Shown: one piece after another, positions 1 through 4,753 of the stretch | Numbering within the stretch: the first letter of the stretch is position 1 | Layout: each line of letters opens with the position of its first letter | DNA from: Candidatus Microgenomates bacterium | Lineage (GTDB): Bacteria; Patescibacteria; Microgenomatia; JADHYG01 | Direction of reading: 5' to 3' | Length of the DNA stretch: 13,170 nt | NCBI GenBank assembly: GCA_016782545.1 | Contig: JADHYG010000026.1 | Location: 1 to 13,170, forward strand | The notes under the pieces: model-generated | What the model was told of the DNA's origin: nothing | Databases searched by the model: none | What the model saw: only the letters and a program-made list of their open reading frames with translations | Program-made: the position numbers and the translations under genes

Positions 1-96
1 ATTGACTGCGGGTTTGAGGCTGATGAAGAACCAGAGGAAGATGAAGAAGAATGGGAATCTGATGAACTTGATAAAAAAAACTGGGAAGAAGAATAG
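1..96 (+). CDS. 3' end of an unidentified gene with an acidic C-terminus (partial)
   Basis: An open frame enters from the left edge in frame 1 and stops at TAG 94-96. Only 31 residues are visible. They are dominated by Glu and Asp, with two Trp residues and a single Cys near the edge, and the chain ends in three Glu. Such tails are usually disordered. The upstream part is missing, so no family or function can be named. The next features downstream (a minus-strand terminator and a repeat element) belong to the opposite strand. Confidence 0.55.
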   Translation: MDCGFEADEEPEEDEEEWESDELDKKNWEEE

Positions 97-111
97 AGCT
101 CAATCTTCAGC

Positions 112-137
112 AAAAAAGCGTGGTCAAAACAACCACA
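112..137 (-). terminator. Rho-independent terminator, minus strand
   Basis: On the minus strand GTGGT and ACCAC form a stem around a T-rich loop, extended by a nearby C, and are followed directly by GC and six T residues (the A-run at 112-117). It would end a minus-strand transcript that runs through the repeat element at 153-214. The plus strand has no T-run after the hairpin, so it is unlikely to serve the gene ending at 96. Confidence 0.6.
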
Positions 138-152
138 CCTGATTTAATTTAT

Positions 153-214
153 GTTGAGAGGGTTGGAGGAAATCCGAACCTATTTCCTTAACTAGACGAT
201 ACCTTCACTTATTT
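153..214 (-). repeat. Copy A of a ~60-bp structured element
   Basis: This stretch aligns along its whole length with 998-1058. The best-conserved part is the plus-strand run from 161 to about 190, which differs from copy B at only a few positions. Read on the minus strand it forms a hairpin with GGAAAT/ATTTCC at the top, a loop reading AGGTTCGG, and GTT/AAC at the base. A minus-strand terminator follows 16 nt later. The loop resembles a tRNA T-loop, but the T-stem and acceptor pairings fail, so it is not annotated as a tRNA. It may be a small RNA or a decayed tRNA-like sequence. Confidence 0.5.
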
Positions 215-254
215 CGACTTTGTTTAAAATCTCCCACGCCTGCGAAATTAGCGC

Positions 255-289
255 TTGACAAATATAATGTATAGATGTATAGTGTATAT
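255..289 (+). promoter_or_regulatory. vapBC promoter with TGTATA repeats (candidate operator)
   Basis: A consensus -35 box TTGACA (255-260) is followed after 17 nt by TATAGT (278-283). Three direct copies of TGTATA begin at 268, 276 and 283 and cover the -10 box and the likely start site. Ribbon-helix-helix antitoxins bind short repeated sites and repress their own operon, so these copies are the best operator candidates. The predicted transcription start near 290 argues against translation from the ATG at 275. Confidence 0.6.
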
Positions 290-292
290 ATT

Positions 293-523
293 ATGCAAAG
301 AATGCAAGTATATATACCGGAAAAAATATTTATCAATCTCAAAAGTCAGGCATTGATCAGAGAAGTTAGTATGTCTGACTTAGTTAGAGAGGGTTTGGAG
401 AAAATCCTAAAGGTGAGTAATCAAAGAGCTGACCCAATGAAAGAATTTGTTGGTCAATGCAAGGGGAAAGAAAAGACCAATGCTGTTGAAGAAATAAATA
501 AATATTACTCTCTTAAGAAGTAA
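293..523 (+). CDS. vapB: VapB-type antitoxin, ribbon-helix-helix family
   Basis: A short protein that by family binds DNA and neutralises the toxin encoded next to it. The N-terminal segment has the ribbon-helix-helix pattern: a short beta strand (MQVYIPEKIF), a helix, the turn around EVSMSDLV, and a second helix ending in EGLEKIL. The charged C-terminal part would wrap the toxin. The frame opens at ATG 275, but that codon overlaps the promoter; with transcription starting near 290, ATG 293 or 302 is more likely, and 293 is chosen here. No Shine-Dalgarno sequence is visible, which fits a nearly leaderless message. The stop codon abuts the toxin start, so the pair is one operon. The family call is firm; the VapB label rests on the PIN-domain partner. 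Confidence 0.8.
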   Translation: MQRMQVYIPEKIFINLKSQALIREVSMSDLVREGLEKILKVSNQRADPMKEFVGQCKGKEKTNAVEEINKYYSLKK

Positions 524-931
524 ATGAGAATTCTTCTTGACTCAGACACCCTTTTTGCTTTATATGTTGCCTCTGATATTCACCATCATAAGGCTAGACA
601 GATTTTTCAAGAATTATTAAACAAGGAAAAAGAGTTGTTAGTGACTAATTTGGTTGTTCAAGAAACTGCTACCGTTATCAGTTATCGATTTGGACAAAAA
701 CAGGCAATAGATTTTATCAACCGGTTTAATAAAATTGACATAGAGCAAGTATTTGTTGACAGAAAACTAACAATTAAGGCTTGGGAAATATTTTTAAAAC
801 AAAAAAAGAAAGGTACTTCTTATATTGATTGTGCCAATATTGTCGTATATAAAGAACTGAAAATTTTATCAATTTTCAGTTTTGATCAAGTTTACAAAAG
901 AATGGGATTAAAAGTCATTAAAGACTGTTAA
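524..931 (+). CDS. vapC: VapC-type toxin, PIN-domain ribonuclease
   Basis: A 135-residue protein of usual PIN-domain length. The acidic residues of the metal site are visible in order: an Asp in the first strand (LLDSD), a Glu in VVQETA, an Asp in SYIDCAN, and an Asp near the C-terminus in FSFDQVY. By family it is a Mg-dependent ribonuclease, in VapC toxins often cutting tRNA or rRNA; the target here cannot be read from sequence. Its ATG follows the antitoxin stop with no gap, so translation is probably coupled, and there is only a weak purine-rich stretch before it. The pair lies between two copies of a ~60-bp element, which may mark an insertion. All catalytic acids are present, so the toxin looks intact. 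Confidence 0.85.
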   Translation: MRILLDSDTLFALYVASDIHHHKARQIFQELLNKEKELLVTNLVVQETATVISYRFGQKQAIDFINRFNKIDIEQVFVDRKLTIKAWEIFLKQKKKGTSYIDCANIVVYKELKILSIFSFDQVYKRMGLKVIKDC

Positions 932-962
932 AAAAAATAGCTATTGTCCCAAAAACTGTAAA

Positions 963-989
963 TCAAAAACAGCCCGTTACAACGGGCTG
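963..989 (-). terminator. Strong minus-strand terminator
   Basis: A perfect stem of eight or nine base pairs (CAGCCCGT with ACGGGCTG, loop about TACA) is followed on the minus strand by TTTTTGATT. It shares 19 identical bases with the tRNA terminator at 1634-1664. It lies downstream of copy B of the structured element and of the minus-strand gene at 1122-1472, and sits between convergent genes. Confidence 0.75.
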
Positions 990-997
990 CTTGCTTA

Positions 998-1058
998 GTT
1001 GCGACGGTTGGAGGAAATCAGAACCTATTTTCTCAACTTCCAGATGCCTCTATTTATA
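998..1058 (-). repeat. Copy B of the ~60-bp structured element; possible small RNA gene
   Basis: It matches copy A (153-214) and folds on the minus strand into a hairpin with GTTG/CAAC at the base, AAAT/ATTT at the top and a loop reading AGGTTCTG. At its 5' side the minus strand reads TGG TATAAA (1053-1061), an extended -10 box, and a terminator follows at 963-989. A transcript of about 90 nt from near 1046 would contain the hairpin plus terminator. No convincing -35 box is seen, so it could equally be the 3' untranslated region of the gene at 1122-1472. Confidence 0.45.
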
Positions 1059-1121
1059 CCACAATTTGATTAGGAATTTCGCCTTGTTAGTTCTCAGCAG
1101 AGTTAAATGTTACAACCCCCT

Positions 1122-1472
1122 TTATTCTTCTGGAATCTCCCCTCTGTTTAACATATCTAATTGATCTTGAGTTATCTCACCTTTTTCTATCAATTCATCT
1201 ATCATCAAGGCAACTAACAAAGAAGGCGCACCGTCAACATTTATCCTGAGCTTAGTCGCTATGTATTCTTTTACTCTTGGATTGTCCATGCCCCCAGGTT
1301 TCTCTCCTGACACTCCTCTTTTCCAAGCTATTGGTTCAAACCCTTCTAAAGCTGGGTCGCTTGGTCTATGAGCTTTAACAATACTCTCAGCTTCTTCAAA
1401 AATTGGATCTGGATTTACCTCTGGGTTTATAGACCTCATTGCCTCAAAACATGTTTGTCTCTCAATGTCCAT
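1122..1472 (-). CDS. Hypothetical protein, 116 residues
   Basis: I do not recognise this protein. It is acidic, with two Cys-free halves apart from one Cys near residue 8, no signal peptide and no membrane segment. A Pro- and Gly-rich middle (around residues 35-62) separates an N-terminal helical piece from a C-terminal helical piece of mixed charge that ends in two Glu. The start is well supported: GGAGGTGAG ends 8 nt before the ATG, one of the best ribosome sites in the window. A promoter lies at 1527-1556, giving a leader of about 50 nt, and the terminator at 963-989 could end the message, so it appears to be an independent transcription unit. Its function is unknown. Confidence 0.7.
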   Translation of the reverse strand: MDIERQTCFEAMRSINPEVNPDPIFEEAESIVKAHRPSDPALEGFEPIAWKRGVSGEKPGGMDNPRVKEYIATKLRINVDGAPSLLVALMIDELIEKGEITQDQLDMLNRGEIPEE

Positions 1473-1526
1473 CTTTTCTTCTCACCTCCATCTCCATCTC
1501 AATTTTCATCTAAACAGTTGTCTCAA

Positions 1527-1556
1527 TTTATACCATACTACAGGCCAAAAAGTCAA
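1527..1556 (-). promoter_or_regulatory. Promoter for the 116-residue gene
   Basis: The minus strand has TTGACT (1551-1556), an 18-nt spacer ending in TGG, and TATAAA (1527-1532). The TGG in front of the -10 box makes it an extended -10 promoter, a form seen repeatedly in this window. Transcription would start near 1520. Confidence 0.6.
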
Positions 1557-1633
1557 ATTTGGCATGCACAAGGATAATAGGATTTCTCACCTCTCTCCAA
1601 AAACCCCAAGGACGATTATTTTAAAATTCCTTA

Positions 1634-1664
1634 AATCAAAAACAGCCCGTATTAACGGGCCGTT
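1634..1664 (-). terminator. Terminator of the intron-containing tRNA gene
   Basis: On the minus strand GCCCGT and ACGGGC pair around TAAT, with a mismatched extension, and are followed by TTTTTGATTTA. It begins 11 nt after the tRNA 3' end, as expected for a stand-alone tRNA transcript. Confidence 0.75.
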
Positions 1665-1674
1665 TGCTTATGAG

Positions 1675-1970
1675 TTGCGGGGCTGGGAGTTGAACCCAGT
1701 CTGTGAGATTATGCAAATTGTTATCTCCAATTACTTGGAGTGTCGGACTATATCATCCCCGACACAAATGTGTCGTGGGCTCGGCGTGTAGTCTCTACGG
1801 AGTCCCTTTGAGTCTTCGACTGAATTTAATCGAAGTCTGAATTCAGGGTTCCCTCGGTATTGTCCCGACGTTACGTCGGGATTTCACCGATATAGCCGAG
1901 TGCGCACTCCGACGTTACCATCGGAGGGGCCCATATTTGAGCCTCACGTGCGGCCGTACACTACCCCGCG
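1675..1970 (-). tRNA. tRNA with CAU anticodon, initiator-like acceptor, split by a group I intron
   Basis: Exon 1 is 1970-1940 and exon 2 is 1713-1675. Joined, they give a 70-nt cloverleaf without CCA: acceptor CGCGGGG/CCCCGCA plus discriminator A, D-stem with GTG/CAC, anticodon stem TGAGG/TCTCA, loop CTCATAA, and T-arm CTGGG/CCCAG around TTCAACT. The unpaired C1/A72 and the acceptor sequence match the bacterial initiator tRNA. However, the three consecutive G-C pairs normally found at the base of the initiator anticodon stem are reduced to A-U, G-C, G-U, and the D-loop and variable loop are short. It is therefore called initiator-like rather than certain initiator. A clear promoter and terminator flank it. 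Confidence 0.88.
1714..1939 (-). ncRNA. Group I intron, 226 nt, in the tRNA anticodon loop
   Basis: All core elements are visible on the minus strand: P1 (exon GGCT against GGCC, with the required U-G pair at the 5' splice site), P2 (CTCCGA/TCGGAG), P3 (CTCGGC/GCCGAG), P5 (TCGGT/ACCGA) with P5a (CCCGACG/CGTCGGG), the R segment around GTAGAGACTACACG, P7 (GACTA/TAGTC), P8 (CGACAC/GTGTCG), the S segment with ATATAGTCC, and P9 (CTCCAA/TTGGAG) capped by a GTAA tetraloop. The intron ends in G, and TATG of the guide pairs with CATA of exon 2 as P10. This places the insertion between U33 and C34, just before the anticodon. There is no room for a homing endonuclease gene. Confidence 0.9.
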
Positions 1971-1984
1971 ATTCTTAATTCTTA

Positions 1985-2026
1985 ATAATACCAGAATTGA
2001 CTATCGTAGTCAAACAATGATAAAAT
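1985..2026. promoter_or_regulatory. Back-to-back promoters of the two tRNA genes sharing a palindrome
   Basis: On the plus strand TTGACT (1997-2002), 18 nt and TAAAAT (2021-2026) drive the tRNA at 2035. On the minus strand TTGACT (2008-2013), 17 nt and TATTAT (1985-1990), preceded by TGG, drive the split tRNA. The two -35 boxes form the inverted repeat TTGACTATCGTAGTCAA (1997-2013), so each promoter's -35 box sits inside the other's spacer and two polymerases could not occupy both at once. Confidence 0.75.
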
Positions 2027-2034
2027 CATAATGA

Positions 2035-2107
2035 GCTAGGGTAGCTCAGGGGTTAGAGCAATCGTTTCATAAGCGATAGGTCGCCGGTTCGAATCCGGCC
2101 CTTAGCA
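2035..2107 (+). tRNA. tRNA-Met (CAU anticodon)
   Basis: A complete 73-nt cloverleaf: acceptor GCTAGGG/CCTTAGC with one G-U pair, D-arm with GCTC/GAGC, anticodon stem ATCGT/GCGAT with loop TTCATAA, T-arm GCCGG/CCGGC around TTCGAAT, discriminator A. CCA is not encoded. The paired G1-C72 and the ordinary D-arm mark it as an elongator type. A CAU anticodon can also belong to tRNA-Ile2, whose C34 is modified to lysidine; sequence alone does not exclude that. It lies head to head with the split CAU tRNA. Confidence 0.93.
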
Positions 2108-2143
2108 CATTAATCGCACCGAATTTAAATTAAACTATCTTTA

Positions 2144-2183
2144 CCTGCCTGTCAGTCCACCTACTGGTAAATCAACAGGCAGG
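2144..2183. repeat. Palindromic repeat / likely bidirectional terminator
   Basis: CCTGCCTGT (2144-2152) and ACAGGCAGG (2175-2183) form a 9-bp stem, with an inner CAGT/ACTG stem. Plus-strand T-rich sequence follows, so it can end the tRNA transcript from 2035 and, read the other way, the RRM gene. GC-rich hairpins of this CCTGCC type recur in the window (6986-7022). Confidence 0.55.
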
Positions 2184-2227
2184 CAAATTAATATTTCTTA
2201 TTATCTTTTTTAGAAAAAATCAGTTGT

Positions 2228-2497
2228 TTATCCTCGTGGTTGTCTTTCTTCTCTTGGTCGAGCTTCATTAACAACAATTTCTCGTCCATCAAGCTCTTTA
2301 CCATTAAGCTCGTCAACTGCTTTTTTTGCTTCTTCGTCAGTTGACATCTCCACGAAACCAAAGCCTCTTGAGCGGCCTGAATAACGATCAGTGATTACTT
2401 GAGCGGAAACAACTTTTCCCACTTTACCAAAAGCTTCTTCAAGTTTTGCTGAATCAACGTTGTAAGATAAATTTCCTACGTATAGATTTGTAGCCAT
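2228..2497 (-). CDS. Single-RRM RNA-binding protein
   Basis: An 89-residue protein that is essentially one RNA recognition motif. RNP2 is LYVGNL (residues 5-10) and RNP1 is RGFGFVEM (44-51), both with the aromatic residues that stack on RNA bases. The last dozen residues are Arg- and Glu-rich with a final Gly. Such small RRM proteins occur in cyanobacteria and many uncultured bacteria and are thought to act as RNA chaperones, often cold-responsive. The start is supported by AGGAGGT 4 nt before the ATG. A leader of about 110 nt contains a hairpin built from AGAAAAGA and TCTTTTCT (about 2540-2560), which could control translation. Two overlapping promoters lie upstream, next to an insertion sequence. 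Confidence 0.92.
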   Translation of the reverse strand: MATNLYVGNLSYNVDSAKLEEAFGKVGKVVSAQVITDRYSGRSRGFGFVEMSTDEEAKKAVDELNGKELDGREIVVNEARPREERQPRG

Positions 2498-2612
2498 TTA
2501 CACCTCCTTTCTCTTCTGTCGCCTTTTGTCAATTTCGTTTGAAGAGAAAAGAGATCTTTTCTTTGGACGAAGACTTACGGGACATGAAGTAAATTAACTT
2601 TTCAACAATTGT

Positions 2613-2651
2613 ATTATACACCCTTATACACCCCCATTGCAAGATTGACAA
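2613..2651 (-). promoter_or_regulatory. Two overlapping promoters of the RRM gene
   Basis: Promoter 1 is TTGTCA (2646-2651), 17 nt, TATAAG (2623-2628). Promoter 2 is TTGCAA (2637-2642), 18 nt, TATAAT (2613-2618). They arise from a 10-bp tandem repeat reading GGGTGTATAA. The insertion sequence begins about 20 bp upstream, so any upstream control region has been displaced. Confidence 0.55.
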
Positions 2652-2669
2652 ATTTTCGCAGTATTCTCA

Positions 2670-3554
2670 TTAAATATGAGACAGTCTCTTAAATTCAAAC
2701 GGTGTTTTCATGTCTAAAGAACAATGGGCTCTTTGAGTGTGATAATATTTTAAATATTCTTCTACTTCTTTAGTCAGTGTTGGCAAGTCTTTGACTTTGT
2801 ATTTGCTCCAACCCAAACATTCTTTTCTTAAACTTCTGTTAAAGGACTCAATGTATGCTTGCTCATTCTTCTTGTAGGGCCTAGCAATTCTATGTCTATT
2901 AGCATATTCTAACACATGTTGTTTAAACTCATCTTTGAATTCTGGACCTCCGTCTGTTTGGGCCAAGTCAACACGGCCATCAAATCTTCTCTTCATGGAG
3001 GTTTTCAAGAAGATATAACCATCATGGCTGGTAAGAGATGGTCTTAAGACAACATCAACCTCTTTGGTAAAGATATCAATACCATTAAAGGCAAAGATTT
3101 CACCAAAGTCTACAGTATCCATCTGAACTACCTCTCTGGGTTTACTGGCTTTAGGCACAGGTCCTCTCTTTTGGTTTTTCTTCCATTTAGTCCTTAGAGT
3201 GTATTTCTCTGATAAAATCCTGTAAATGGTAGGAACTGCCAAATGCAGGCCTTTTTCTTTCTCAAGATAATACTGGATCTTTTGACCACAGCAGTCTCTG
3301 TGTTTCTTTCTCAAGCTCCAAACCCAAACTTTAACCAAACCATCAATTTTTCTTTTCTTCCTTGGTCTTTTCTTAGCTGTTAGATATTGATCAATAAATG
3401 ACTCTAACCCTTCGGCCTGTTGAATACCATTTAGCCACCGATAGAGTGTTGCCCGGCCAATGCCTATTTGTTCAGCAATATGAGTTTTAATTACTCCTTG
3501 CTCTACTAATTCATGAGCAAGAACAATTTTGGTTGTTTGTTTCACAATGTCCAT
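2670..3554 (-). CDS. DDE transposase with integrase core
   Basis: A 294-residue protein. The N-terminus is a helix-turn-helix (residues about 10-42, with ATLYRWL as recognition helix), followed by a basic linker (KKRPRKKRK, 61-69) and an rve-type catalytic core. The acids are D146 (QMDTVDF), D201 (TDGGPEF) and E236 (AYIESFN), with the usual spacing of about 35 residues between the last two. It is encoded in a single frame without the programmed frameshift of classical two-ORF IS3 elements, which points to IS481 or a single-ORF IS3 relative. The stop codon lies inside the longer form of the left terminal repeat. No ribosome site is visible at the start, so expression may be weak or depend on a junction promoter after excision. 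Confidence 0.92.
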   Translation of the reverse strand: MDIVKQTTKIVLAHELVEQGVIKTHIAEQIGIGRATLYRWLNGIQQAEGLESFIDQYLTAKKRPRKKRKIDGLVKVWVWSLRKKHRDCCGQKIQYYLEKEKGLHLAVPTIYRILSEKYTLRTKWKKNQKRGPVPKASKPREVVQMDTVDFGEIFAFNGIDIFTKEVDVVLRPSLTSHDGYIFLKTSMKRRFDGRVDLAQTDGGPEFKDEFKQHVLEYANRHRIARPYKKNEQAYIESFNRSLRKECLGWSKYKVKDLPTLTKEVEEYLKYYHTQRAHCSLDMKTPFEFKRLSHI

Positions 3555-3616
3555 ATTCTACTAAATTCTGTCAAACCAAGTCTGACTTGGTCAAATATGG
3601 ACTGTCTCATTTTTAA
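2670..3616 (-). mobile_element. IS3/IS481-like insertion sequence with one transposase gene
   Basis: The ends carry inverted repeats: the left 2670-2686 and the right 3600-3616 match at 16 of 17 positions, with a perfect core TGAGACAGTC (2677-2686 against 3600-3609). If the element obeys the TG...CA rule of IS3-type elements, its tips are 2677 and 3609; the longer match suggests 2670 and 3616. No target-site duplication is evident with either choice. A small inverted repeat CCAAGT/ACTTGG (3576-3590) lies between the right end and the transposase start. The reading frame is intact, so the copy may be active. Confidence 0.8.
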
Positions 3617-3764
3617 CTGAACATATCGATTTTGGGTCTTTGTCAGAATTGGAGATAATTGCTAGATTCACACGAATTTATGCAAATATGACCGCCGTGT
3701 TAGTTTGGAAAAGCTCGTCAGTCTTCGTGGGCGGCCTCACTAATTGACGCGAATTATTAAAACA

Positions 3765-3794
3765 TTGACATAATTCAAAATTATATGGTAAAAC
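3765..3794 (+). promoter_or_regulatory. Promoter of the lamin-tail gene
   Basis: TTGACA (3765-3770) is followed after 18 nt by TAAAAC (3789-3794) preceded by TGG. The -10 box is weak, but the -35 box and extended element are good. Transcription would begin near 3800, giving a leader of under 10 nt. The rest of 3617-3764 shows no gene or RNA I can support. Confidence 0.45.
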
Positions 3795-3807
3795 AAACTA
3801 GTTAATT

Positions 3808-4713
3808 ATGAAACTTTTTTTTAAAACTGCCATTCTGATTTTCTTTTTAATCGGTATTCTTTTTCTTTTTAAATCTTCTTTTGCTTTTACCGAACCAGAA
3901 ATAACCATTGTGATCAATGAAATCGCTTGGATGGGAACAAATGCCAGTTCTTCTGATGAATGGCTCGAACTTTACAATAATACTGATCAAGAAGTTGATC
4001 TTTCCGGCTGGGGAATTTATAAAGATGGAGGAGAAACTTTAATTGAACCACTTTCCGGAACAATCAACCCCAAGAGTTATTATTTGCTGGAAAGAACTGA
4101 TGATCTTAATGTCCGAGATATTCTCGCTGATCAAACACCTTCCACCTGGGGTGGATCAGGCCTTAATAATAGCGGCGAACATCTTCAATTAAAAAACAAT
4201 CAAGAAAACATTATTGATGAAGTTGATTGTTCTTTAGGCTGGTTTGCCGGCACTTCAAATCCTTATTTTTCCATGGAAAGAAAAAATCTTACTTTATCCG
4301 GTAATGATCCTGACAATTGGGCAACAAATGATGGTGTCACTAAAAACGGACTCGACGCTGATTACAATCCCATCAATGGCACCCCCAAAGCGCAAAATAG
4401 CCAGTTCATCTCGCCTACTTCTACCTCAACCCCAACACCATCCCCAACACAAACTCTCACGCCAACGCCGACTCAATCTCTAACTTCTACGCCAACTCCC
4501 ACCTCAACTCCAACACCAACTCCGAGTCCCACACCATCTCCTACTCAAGCACCAATACCAACTTTAACTCCAACCCTAACTCCCACGCCATCGCCAAGAA
4601 CCAAACCTGTTTTTACTCCCATTCATCAACCATCTCCTCCTAGTTCATTAAGACTAAGAAAACTCTTAGAACGTCTTCAACGCCGCTTTTCTCTTTTAAA
4701 AAAGAAATTTTAG
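3808..4713 (+). CDS. Secreted lamin-tail-domain protein with Pro/Thr-rich linker
   Basis: A 301-residue exported protein. Residues 1-27 are a signal peptide (Lys near the start, long hydrophobic core, cleavage near SFAF). Residues about 33-150 match the lamin tail domain fold: VINEIAWMG, DEWLELYN, LSGWGIY and the later HLQLKNNQ and DEVD strands. In bacteria this Ig-like domain is found in extracellular and surface proteins, often beside nucleases, and is thought to mediate binding. Residues about 200-275 are a low-complexity Pro/Thr/Ser tract built on TPTPSPT-like units, probably an extended, possibly glycosylated spacer. The C-terminus is strongly basic (many Arg and Lys in the last 25 residues), which could bind the cell wall or an acidic polymer. 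There is no sortase motif and no catalytic domain. No ribosome site is seen. Confidence 0.85.
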   Translation: MKLFFKTAILIFFLIGILFLFKSSFAFTEPEITIVINEIAWMGTNASSSDEWLELYNNTDQEVDLSGWGIYKDGGETLIEPLSGTINPKSYYLLERTDDLNVRDILADQTPSTWGGSGLNNSGEHLQLKNNQENIIDEVDCSLGWFAGTSNPYFSMERKNLTLSGNDPDNWATNDGVTKNGLDADYNPINGTPKAQNSQFISPTSTSTPTPSPTQTLTPTPTQSLTSTPTPTSTPTPTPSPTPSPTQAPIPTLTPTLTPTPSPRTKPVFTPIHQPSPPSSLRLRKLLERLQRRFSLLKKKF

Positions 4714-4753
4714 GTTTTCTTTTTTCTTTCATATCTATGATATGATACTTAGC

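Noticed and set aside
153..214. A tRNA gene 3' half, because of the GGTTCGG loop and a CAAC-type end
   Set aside because: The distance from the T-loop to the end is about 5 nt too long, the T-stem does not pair, and no matching 5' acceptor strand is found nearby.
275..292. ATG 275 as the antitoxin start
   Set aside because: It lies in the spacer of a consensus promoter, upstream of the predicted transcription start.
1465..1791. A 108-codon plus-strand open frame
   Set aside because: It runs antisense through the 116-residue gene leader, the tRNA terminator, the tRNA 3' exon and the intron; it has no ribosome site and its length is explained by chance.
3617..3764. A remnant gene or RNA next to the insertion sequence
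   Set aside because: No open frame, cloverleaf or convincing hairpin; only a weak GACCGCC/GGCGGCC near-match was found.
4420..4620. A CRISPR-like or satellite array in the repetitive C-A rich DNA
   Set aside because: The repeats are codon-level Pro/Thr/Ser repeats of a secreted protein linker, irregular in DNA and without spacers.
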